Assembly: GCA_900545075.1 (NCBI GenBank)
Contig: UQXT01000034.1
Span: forward strand, 1 to 20,031
DNA from: an uncultured Collinsella sp.
GTDB lineage: Bacteria > Actinomycetota > Coriobacteriia > Coriobacteriales > Coriobacteriaceae
Length of the DNA stretch: 20,031 nucleotides
Direction: 5' to 3'
The translations under genes and the position numbers were made by a program. Positions 14,610 to 20,031 of the stretch are shown here, piece by piece. The notes under the pieces were generated by a model that had not been told where the DNA came from, ran no database searches, and saw nothing but the letters and a program-made list of their open reading frames with translations. Numbering within the stretch: position 1 is the first letter of the stretch; each line of letters begins with the position of its first letter.

Positions 14610-15410
14610 GTGGGATTTCGCGACGTTAAGCGTTCTAAGAGTGCAAAAGACACGCGTGTCATTGCTATCATCAACCAAAAAGGCGGCGTAGGTAAGTCCA
14701 CCACGGCTGTAAATCTTGCAGCAGCGTTGGGTGAACTGGGCCGAAAAACGTTAATTGTCGATTTTGACCCGCAGGGTAATAGTACGAGTGGTTTTGGAAT
14801 CGAAAAAGAAGAACTCGATCACTGCATCTATGATGCATTGCTGAACGATGTTCCGGCGGAATCGCTCGTTCTTGATACAAATTGCAATAAGGTATTTGTA
14901 ATCCCGGCAACTATCCAGCTTGCGGGTGCGGAAGTCGAACTTGTCAGTGCGATTGCGCGTGAGACTCGCTTAAAGGATCTGCTTGAGCCTGTTCAGGATG
15001 AGTTTGATTTCATCTTTATCGATTGCCCGCCATCGCTTGGTTTGCTGACAATTAATGCGTTGACAGCGGCAGATAGCGTTTTGATTCCGATTCAGTGCGA
15101 ATATTACGCACTCGAAGGTGTCACAAAGCTGCTTGAATCGATGAAGATGGTTAAAACACGTCTTAATAAGAGCCTTGATACCTATGGCGTGCTTATGACT
15201 ATGTACGATTCGCGCACATCGCTTTCGAACCAGGTTGTCGAAGAGGTTCAATCGTATTTTGGAGACAAGGCATTCAAGACCCTGATTCCACGTACGGTTA
15301 AAATTTCAGAAGCGCCGTCGTTCGGTGAACCCGTAATTACCTATGCGCCACAGAATAAGGGCGCAAAGGCGTATATGAACCTTGCTAAAGAGGTGATTAA
15401 GCGTGCCTAG
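14610..15410 (+). CDS. parA: Chromosome partitioning ATPase ParA (Soj)
   Basis: ParA is a Walker-type ATPase that binds DNA non-specifically as an ATP dimer and, with ParB-parS, moves newly copied origins apart. The 266 residues have the deviant Walker A KGGVGKST (24-31, with the signature lysine at 24), Walker A' VDFDPQGNST (50-59) and Walker B FIFIDCPPSLG (134-144). A short basic extension (residues 1-15) precedes the core. The GTG start has AGGAGG four or five bases upstream. The gene follows three parS sites and overlaps parB by eight bases, so the two are co-translated. G+C is moderate (29 of 60 in 14641-14700) against 40 of 60 in a gyrA sample (301-360). Confidence 0.97.
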   Translation: MGFRDVKRSKSAKDTRVIAIINQKGGVGKSTTAVNLAAALGELGRKTLIVDFDPQGNSTSGFGIEKEELDHCIYDALLNDVPAESLVLDTNCNKVFVIPATIQLAGAEVELVSAIARETRLKDLLEPVQDEFDFIFIDCPPSLGLLTINALTAADSVLIPIQCEYYALEGVTKLLESMKMVKTRLNKSLDTYGVLMTMYDSRTSLSNQVVEEVQSYFGDKAFKTLIPRTVKISEAPSFGEPVITYAPQNKGAKAYMNLAKEVIKRA

Positions 15411-16308
15411 TCCTAAGAAGCGCGGCGGCTTGGGTCGTGGTCTCAATGCACTGGTCTCAGAAGCTGAATATGAGACTGGTGGATCTGCAGCGTCAGCATC
15501 AAATGCCGCTTCGGAAACTAAACTTCCAATCGAAGACATCGTTCCGAACCCAAATCAGCCACGAATTCATTTCAATGAGACCGAGCTTCGAGAGTTGAGT
15601 GAGTCAATTCAGGAGCATGGCGTTCTTCAGCCGCTTCTTGTGCGCAAGCACGGTAATGGCTATGAGATTATCGCGGGTGAGCGCCGTTATCAGGCTTCGA
15701 AACTTGCGGGTCTTGAGGAGCTCCCTGTCATCATTAAAGATGTTGATGATGAGCAGATGCTTGCACTCGCGCTGATTGAAAACCTTCAGCGCTCTGATCT
15801 TAACCCAGTCGAAGAGGCAAAGGGATATCGACAGCTCATCGATGCGAGCGGTATGACTCAAGAAGCCTTGTCAAAGGCTGTCAGCAAGTCTCGTTCCGCA
15901 ATCACGAATTCGTTGCGCCTGCTTGATCTTCCAGAGGTAGTTCAGCAGATGATCTTCGAAGGCAAGCTGACTGCTGGTCATGCTCGTGCAATTCTTGCTG
16001 TTCCGTATGAAGATGCGCGCATTAAACTTGCAGAGAAAGTTGTTGCAGAGGGTTTGTCTGTCCGTGCGACAGAAAATCTTGCTCCACTGTTTTCTGCCGG
16101 AGAGACGCCTAAAACACCTCGCCATGCAACGCCTCAGTCTTTTAAGAAAGCTGCACGCGTTCTGCGTCAGGTGTTTAACACGAACGTTCGCGTCAAGAGC
16201 TCGCGCGGCAAGAATAAAATCGAGATCGAGTTTAAGGATGAGGAAGAGCTGTCTCGCATTCTTGGCGAGATGATTCAATTTGACCAGGGAGATCAGGATG
16301 AAGAATAA
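15403..16308 (+). CDS. parB: Chromosome partitioning protein ParB (Spo0J), CTP-dependent clamp
   Basis: ParB loads at parS, binds and hydrolyses CTP, and slides along DNA to recruit SMC and stimulate ParA. The 301 residues start with GGLGRGLNALVSE (8-20), the conserved ParA-stimulating tail. The CTP-binding motifs are GERRYQA (92-98) and ENLQR (126-130). A helix-turn-helix lies at about 150-172 (GMTQEALSKAVSKSRSAITNSLRLL) and a C-terminal dimerisation domain at about 265-301. The GTG start is inside the end of parA, with GAGGTG upstream. The last codons overlap a small membrane-protein gene by 11 bases. Exact parS sites next to the operon confirm the system. Confidence 0.97.
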   Translation: MPSPKKRGGLGRGLNALVSEAEYETGGSAASASNAASETKLPIEDIVPNPNQPRIHFNETELRELSESIQEHGVLQPLLVRKHGNGYEIIAGERRYQASKLAGLEELPVIIKDVDDEQMLALALIENLQRSDLNPVEEAKGYRQLIDASGMTQEALSKAVSKSRSAITNSLRLLDLPEVVQQMIFEGKLTAGHARAILAVPYEDARIKLAEKVVAEGLSVRATENLAPLFSAGETPKTPRHATPQSFKKAARVLRQVFNTNVRVKSSRGKNKIEIEFKDEEELSRILGEMIQFDQGDQDEE

Positions 16309-16552
16309 AGTTCTGACTGCTCTTGCTTTGGCTGCAACTGTAGCGGTTGGTGCGTTTGCGGGATTTAAGATCGCAACAGACGATGAATTGCGTGGTCGTC
16401 TGCTTCACGGAGCGCAAGATATCGTCGATACGTCCAAAAAGAAAATGGATGTTATGACTGAGGATGTCGCTATGCGTACAGCTCGGGTAACTAAGAATCC
16501 CAAGATTAATCAAGATTGGGTTAACCATCAATGGGAAAATGTAGGCTTTTAG
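16298..16552 (+). CDS. Small single-pass membrane protein coupled to parB
   Basis: An 84-residue protein of unknown function. Residues about 4-25 (KVLTALALAATVAVGAFAG) form one hydrophobic segment after a short basic N-terminus, either a membrane anchor or an uncleaved signal. The rest (26-84) is hydrophilic and probably helical (DDELRGRLLHGAQDIVDTSKKKMDVM), loosely like small YtxH-type proteins, but I cannot assign a family. The ATG overlaps the parB stop by 11 bases with GGGAG at a spacing of six, so it is very probably translated with ParAB. The window shows nothing else on its role; linking ParB or origins to the membrane is one inferred possibility. A hairpin terminator follows. Confidence 0.8.
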   Translation: MKNKVLTALALAATVAVGAFAGFKIATDDELRGRLLHGAQDIVDTSKKKMDVMTEDVAMRTARVTKNPKINQDWVNHQWENVGF

Positions 16553-16561
16553 GTACCTAAC
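16548..16561. repeat. 14-base repeat TTTAGGTACCTAAC, copy 2
   Basis: Identical to 13047-13060. It overlaps the stop codon of the small membrane-protein gene. The core is the 12-base palindrome TTAGGTACCTAA. Together the two copies bracket jag, rsmG, parA, parB and the small gene. Confidence 0.5.
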
Positions 16562-16578
16562 AATTACTAGCCTTTTTT

Positions 16579-16620
16579 AAGGGGTCCTTGTCCGAACGCC
16601 AGAACAAGGACCCCTTATTT
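16579..16620 (+). terminator. Hairpin terminator after the parAB unit
   Basis: A 13-bp perfect stem (16579-16591 with 16604-16616, AAGGGGTCCTTGT/ACAAGGACCCCTT) has a 12-base loop and is followed by the T-rich ATTTCTTT. It ends the parA-parB-membrane gene unit. Confidence 0.75.
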
Positions 16621-16673
16621 CTTTCGAAAAAGTTGTTGAACAATCGCTCGATGCGAATTAGCGATAGATATGA

Positions 16674-16709
16674 AACAGCCCCGGTTGCAATTAAGCAACC
16701 GGGGCTGTT
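16674..16709 (-). terminator. Hairpin terminator of rlmN
   Basis: A 15-bp perfect stem (16674-16688 with 16695-16709, containing CAGCCCCGGTTGC) with loop AATTAA lies 35 bases beyond the rlmN stop. On the minus strand it runs into TTTCAT, a short T-tract. It stands back to back with the parAB terminator. Confidence 0.7.
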
Positions 16710-16712
16710 CGA

Positions 16713-16728
16713 TGTTTCACATGAAACG
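16713..16728. other. Degenerate parS-like site near rlmN
   Basis: TGTTTCACATGAAACG matches parS at 14 of 16 positions (one central base and the last base differ). It is between the rlmN stop codon and its terminator hairpin, 2.2 kb from the perfect cluster. Binding is inferred. Confidence 0.5.
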
Positions 16729-16744
16729 TTCGGGTTGGTCTCCC

Positions 16745-17797
16745 CTATGCGTTCTTCTGAACCTTGAAGCGCTGCTTGAGTTGGCCGCAAGCAGCGTCGA
16801 TATCGTTGCCGCGAGAGTTACGGATCGTGGTCTCAATGCCACGGGACTCAAGACGACGCTGGAGGTCTTCAACCTTATGAATCGGTGACGGTTTGAGAGG
16901 ACTGCCCTCGATATCGTTGAGCTGGATCAGGTTGACGTGGCACAGCGTGCCCTCGCAGAAGTCGCAGAGCGCCTGCATCTCGGGGTTGGTGTCATTGACG
17001 CCCTCGATCATGGCGTATTCGTATGTCGGACGGCGGCCGGTCTTTTCGGTGTAGAGCTGAAGGGCCTCGTGAAGGCGCAAAAGCGTGTACTTCTTAACGC
17101 CCGGCATGAGCTTATTGCGCGTGGACTGAATGGCAGAGTGCAGCGAGACGGCGAGCGTGAACTGCTCGGGAATGTCGGCAAACTTGCGAATACCAGGAAT
17201 GACGCCGCTGGTGGAGACAGTGAGATGACGTGCTCCAATACCGATTCCATCGGGGTCATTAAGAATACGCAGTGCCTTGAGGACCTCGTCGTAGTTGGCG
17301 AAAGGCTCACCCTGGCCCATGAAAACTACGCTCGTCGCGCGCTCGCCAAAGTCGTTGGAAACGTGGAGTACCTGGTCAACGATCTCTTGAGCGGTCAGTG
17401 AGCGCTTGAGGCCGTTCAGACCGGTAGCGCAAAAAGCGCAGCCCATACCACAGCCGGCTTGGGTAGATACGCAGACAGACAGCTTGTTGCGACGAGGCAT
17501 GCCGACGGTCTCGACGGAGATACCGTCGTGGTACTCGAGTAGGTATTTACGAGAGCCATCCTTAGACACCTGCTTGGCGAGCTCGGTCGGCGTGTCGAAG
17601 GCAAATGCCTCCTTCAGCTGCTCGCGGAAGGCCTTGGGAAGGTTGGTCATGTCATCAAACGAACAAACGTTCTTCTCAAAAACCCATTCGATGAGCTGCT
17701 TTGCGCGAAAAGCGGGTTGACCGAGCTCGGCGACAAGCTCGCGAATATCGTTTTGGCTCAAGTCGCGAATGTCTTGAGATTTAGTCCTGGGATTCAT
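16745..17797 (-). CDS. rlmN: Dual-specificity rRNA/tRNA adenine-C2 methyltransferase RlmN
   Basis: RlmN is a radical-SAM enzyme that methylates C2 of A2503 in 23S rRNA and of A37 in certain tRNAs. The 350 residues carry the cluster-binding CxxxCxxC as CGMGCAFC (Cys116, Cys120, Cys123). The two catalytic cysteines are also present: Cys109 (SVCVST), and Cys337 in DIDAACGQL, which carries the methyl group in the E. coli enzyme. The family motif GQGEP is at 161-165. The ATG has GAAAGG a few bases upstream. This is the only gene in the window pointing back toward the origin. It is divergent from ddl across an 85-base spacer and ends at a strong hairpin. Confidence 0.96.
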   Translation of the reverse strand: MNPRTKSQDIRDLSQNDIRELVAELGQPAFRAKQLIEWVFEKNVCSFDDMTNLPKAFREQLKEAFAFDTPTELAKQVSKDGSRKYLLEYHDGISVETVGMPRRNKLSVCVSTQAGCGMGCAFCATGLNGLKRSLTAQEIVDQVLHVSNDFGERATSVVFMGQGEPFANYDEVLKALRILNDPDGIGIGARHLTVSTSGVIPGIRKFADIPEQFTLAVSLHSAIQSTRNKLMPGVKKYTLLRLHEALQLYTEKTGRRPTYEYAMIEGVNDTNPEMQALCDFCEGTLCHVNLIQLNDIEGSPLKPSPIHKVEDLQRRLESRGIETTIRNSRGNDIDAACGQLKQRFKVQKNA

Positions 17798-17812
17798 GGA
17801 AGCCTTTCGATT

Positions 17813-17842
17813 TTGGGGAAACGTAGAGGGTATCGCTACAAT
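17813..17842 (+). promoter_or_regulatory. Possible ddl promoter
   Basis: A -10-like TACAAT (17837-17842) lies 18 bases after a weak -35-like TTGGGG (17813-17818). On the minus strand the overlapping TATTGT (17839-17844) could serve rlmN, so this may be a two-way promoter. Support is modest. Confidence 0.35.
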
Positions 17843-17882
17843 ATGGTATCAGCTGCAGAAATTATAGAGGAGGAGTCTGCCC

Positions 17883-18848
17883 ATGCCGGGTAAAAGCCTA
17901 GAGAACATGCACGTAGCGGTCTTGGCGGGCGGCCATTCCGCCGAACGCGAGATTTCGCTCAATTCGGGAAAGAATGTCGTGGTGGCACTGAAGGAGGCCG
18001 GCTACACCTCGGTGGAGCTGCTCGACACCGCCGCCGATGACTTTATGGTGACTATGGCGACCGGTGGCTTCGACGTGGCGTTTATCGCCATGCACGGCGC
18101 CGGCGGCGAGGATGGCGTCATGCAGGGGGCCGTGGAGACGCTGGGTATCCCCTACACGGCGTCAGGCGTGCTCGCCAGCGCATGCGGCGCCGATAAAGAG
18201 GTTTCAAAGCTTCTATATGCCAAGGCGGGCATCCCCATTGCCCCCGGTCTGGCGCTTGAGGCGGGCGACGAGGTCGATATCGATCGTATCGTCGAGATTT
18301 GTGGCGAGCGTTGTTTTGTAAAGCCCGCCGTCAACGGCTCTAGCTACGGCATTTCGCTCGTCCATGAGCCCTCCGAGCTGCCGGCGGCAATCGCCAAGGC
18401 TTTTGAGTACGGCGATAAGGTACTGGTCGAAAAGTGCATCGAGGGAACCGAGATCACCGTGGGCGTGTACGGCGAGGACGACGTGCGCGCGCTGCCGATT
18501 GTGGAGATTCGCAAGCCTGAGGACTGCGAGTTCTACGACCTAGATGTAAAGTACGTCGATCCCACGGATATTCACCGCATTCCGGCGCAGATTTCGCCCG
18601 AAAACTATGCGCGTGCCCAGGAACTTGCCTGTGCGGCCCATAAGGCCCTCGGCTGTCTGGGCATTTCGCGCAGCGATTTTATCGTGAGCGAGGACGGCCC
18701 TGTCATTCTCGAGACCAACACCATTCCCGGCATGACCGATACGTCGCTGTATCCCGATGAGATTCGCCATACCGACGACATGACGTTCCCGCAGGTGTGC
18801 GACAGCCTGATCCGTATGGGTCTCCGTCGAGCGGGCATTGCATGCTAA
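17883..18848 (+). CDS. ddl: D-alanine--D-alanine ligase
   Basis: Ddl joins two D-alanines with ATP in the cytoplasm, making the dipeptide end of peptidoglycan stems. The 321 residues have the ATP-grasp layout: GGHSAEREISL (16-26) in the N-terminal domain, the ATP-binding VKPAVNGSSYGISLV (146-160), the omega-loop FYDLDVKYVD (217-226), and the Mg-binding ILETNTIPGMT (275-285). The Lys-Tyr in the omega-loop is the pair typical of D-Ala-D-Ala enzymes rather than D-Ala-D-Lac ligases, which points to a vancomycin-sensitive wall (inference). The ATG has GAGGAGG about nine bases upstream. The stop overlaps the next gene by seven bases, so the two are probably co-transcribed. Confidence 0.95.
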   Translation: MPGKSLENMHVAVLAGGHSAEREISLNSGKNVVVALKEAGYTSVELLDTAADDFMVTMATGGFDVAFIAMHGAGGEDGVMQGAVETLGIPYTASGVLASACGADKEVSKLLYAKAGIPIAPGLALEAGDEVDIDRIVEICGERCFVKPAVNGSSYGISLVHEPSELPAAIAKAFEYGDKVLVEKCIEGTEITVGVYGEDDVRALPIVEIRKPEDCEFYDLDVKYVDPTDIHRIPAQISPENYARAQELACAAHKALGCLGISRSDFIVSEDGPVILETNTIPGMTDTSLYPDEIRHTDDMTFPQVCDSLIRMGLRRAGIAC

Positions 18849-20031
18849 TCGAGGACGCCGTATCTCCTGGAACGCCGCAGTTTGTCATCGATTCTTATGC
18901 CACGCTCGCCGAGCGCGCCAAGACGCAGTCGTTTGGCCTCATCGAGGAGGACGTAATCGTCCTCGATACCGAGACCACGGGTCTTTCGGTGCAGGACAAC
19001 GAGTTAATTGAGATTTCCGCGGCCCGCCTTTCGGGCCGCGAGGTCATTGACCGCTTTGATACATTCGTGCATCCCAAGCAGCTGATTCCTGCAGAGATTA
19101 CCGAGCTCACGAGCATTACGAACGCCGATGTGGCAGATGCCCCGTCGGCCGTCGAGGCCGTCGCAGCGCTCGCCGACTTTGTGGGCGGCTGTCCTGTTAT
19201 CGCACATAACGCCACGTTTGACCGGTCGTTCATCGAATCGGTCAAGGGCGGCATCAACGTGAGTGATATCTGGATCGATTCGTTGGCGCTATCGCGCATT
19301 GCGCTTCCGCGCCTGATATCGCACAAACTGTCCTTTATGGCCGACTTGTTTGGGTGCGATTCGGTATCGCACCGTGCGAACGCCGACGTTGATGCCCTGT
19401 GCGGTGTGTGGCGCGTGCTGTTGGTTGCACTTACCGACCTGCCTTCGGGCCTTATGGCGCGCTTGGCGGACATGCACGCGGACGTGCCTTGGTCCTATCG
19501 CCCCATTTTTTCTTTTTTGGCTGGTCAGAACCCGGGTTCGATATTTTCGCTCAGCGCCGCTCGTGCCGATGTGCTCAAGGCTGATCGCGCAGACGATCGC
19601 GTTGATGCGGACGAGCTGCCGGTCCTTAAGATGCCGAGCCGTGAAGAAATCGAGGCGGATTACGCCCCCGGCGGCCTGGTCAATCGCATGTACCCCACCT
19701 ATGAGCCGCGCGACGAGCAGATCGCGATGGCGGTTGAGGTGCGCGATGCGCTGGTCACGGGTACCCATCGCGTGATCGAGGCGGGCACGGGCGTCGGTAA
19801 GTCGATGGCCTATCTTGTGCCCTTCGCCGAGGCCGCCCGCCGAAACAACATTACCGTCGGCATCGCGACCAAATCGAATAATCTTGCCGATCAGCTTATG
19901 TACCATGAGCTGCCAAAACTCGCCGAACAGCTGGACGGGGGCCTGTCGTTTTGTGCACTCAAGGGCTATGACCACTATCCGTGTCTGCGCAAGCTCGAGC
20001 GCATGAGCCGTGGTCAGGTTGAGATTACCAC
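18842..20031 (+). CDS. DinG-type exonuclease-helicase, cut by the window end
   Basis: The first 396 residues are visible; the reading frame stays open to the last base. Residues about 37-195 form a DEDDh exonuclease like DNA polymerase III epsilon: DTETTG (42-47), HNATFD (122-127) and HRANAD (177-182). A superfamily 2 helicase of the DinG/XPD type then begins, with a Q-motif-like YEPRDEQ (287-293), Walker A AGTGVGKS (314-321), ATKSNNLADQ (342-351) and KGYDHYPC (374-381). Cys381 fits the first ligand of an iron-sulphur cluster as in E. coli DinG, whereas the B. subtilis exonuclease-fused DinG lacks that cluster. The other cysteines and the later helicase motifs are outside the window. The ATG overlaps the ddl stop. 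A role in repair is inferred from the family. Confidence 0.9.
   Translation, partial: MLIEDAVSPGTPQFVIDSYATLAERAKTQSFGLIEEDVIVLDTETTGLSVQDNELIEISAARLSGREVIDRFDTFVHPKQLIPAEITELTSITNADVADAPSAVEAVAALADFVGGCPVIAHNATFDRSFIESVKGGINVSDIWIDSLALSRIALPRLISHKLSFMADLFGCDSVSHRANADVDALCGVWRVLLVALTDLPSGLMARLADMHADVPWSYRPIFSFLAGQNPGSIFSLSAARADVLKADRADDRVDADELPVLKMPSREEIEADYAPGGLVNRMYPTYEPRDEQIAMAVEVRDALVTGTHRVIEAGTGVGKSMAYLVPFAEAARRNNITVGIATKSNNLADQLMYHELPKLAEQLDGGLSFCALKGYDHYPCLRKLERMSRGQVEIT

Noticed and set aside
16634..16642. DnaA-box-like TGTTGAACA near rlmN
   Set aside because: A single isolated site with one mismatch to the already non-standard TTTTCAACA; likely chance.
19289..19975. 228-residue open frame on the minus strand
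   Set aside because: It is antisense to the exonuclease-helicase, whose motifs are all in the plus-strand frame.

Overview
The window looks like the replication-origin region of a GC-rich actinobacterium, most likely of the class Coriobacteriia (Collinsella-like). That placement is inference from gene order, the DUF721/DciA gene between recF and gyrB, many GTG starts and short Jag and YidC proteins. No rRNA, CRISPR array or insertion sequence was seen, and no tRNA was recognised. Genes diverge from about 11.2-11.5 kb.

Leftward (minus strand, 11,170 down to 181): an unrecognised GHKL-ATPase/winged-helix protein, then dnaA, dnaN, recF, a DUF721 (DciA-like) gene, gyrB and gyrA. Intrinsic terminators follow the DUF721 gene (about 5,014-5,044) and gyrA (about 108-138). 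The unrecognised gene ends 15 bases before the dnaA start, so dnaA is probably co-transcribed with it. The dnaN-dnaA spacer (7,840-8,077) has the layout of an oriC: an AT-rich tract, a run of five TAA/TAG trinucleotides resembling a DnaA-trio, and degenerate DnaA boxes. A second cluster of the same box-like sequence (TTTTCAACA) lies upstream of the unrecognised gene.

Rightward (plus strand, 11,516 to 16,552): rpmH, rnpA, yidD, yidC and jag, closed by a strong terminator. Next come rsmG, three perfect parS sites, parA, parB and a small membrane protein that overlaps parB. This part supplies ribosome and RNase P parts, membrane-protein insertion, and the ParABS system that segregates the new origins. 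Two degenerate parS-like sites lie in dnaA and after rlmN. The rsmG-parA stretch has clearly lower G+C than the gyrase genes. An identical 14-base repeat with a palindromic core lies before jag and after the small membrane gene.

Right end: rlmN is on the minus strand and is the only gene opposing the outward direction. It is followed by ddl (D-Ala-D-Ala ligase) and a DinG-type exonuclease-helicase that runs off the window.

The points most worth a second look are the ATPase/winged-helix gene joined to dnaA, the altered DnaA recognition motif together with unusual boxes, phenylalanine at the quinolone-resistance position of GyrA, a 36-base perfect palindrome around the middle parS, and the small membrane protein coupled to parB.
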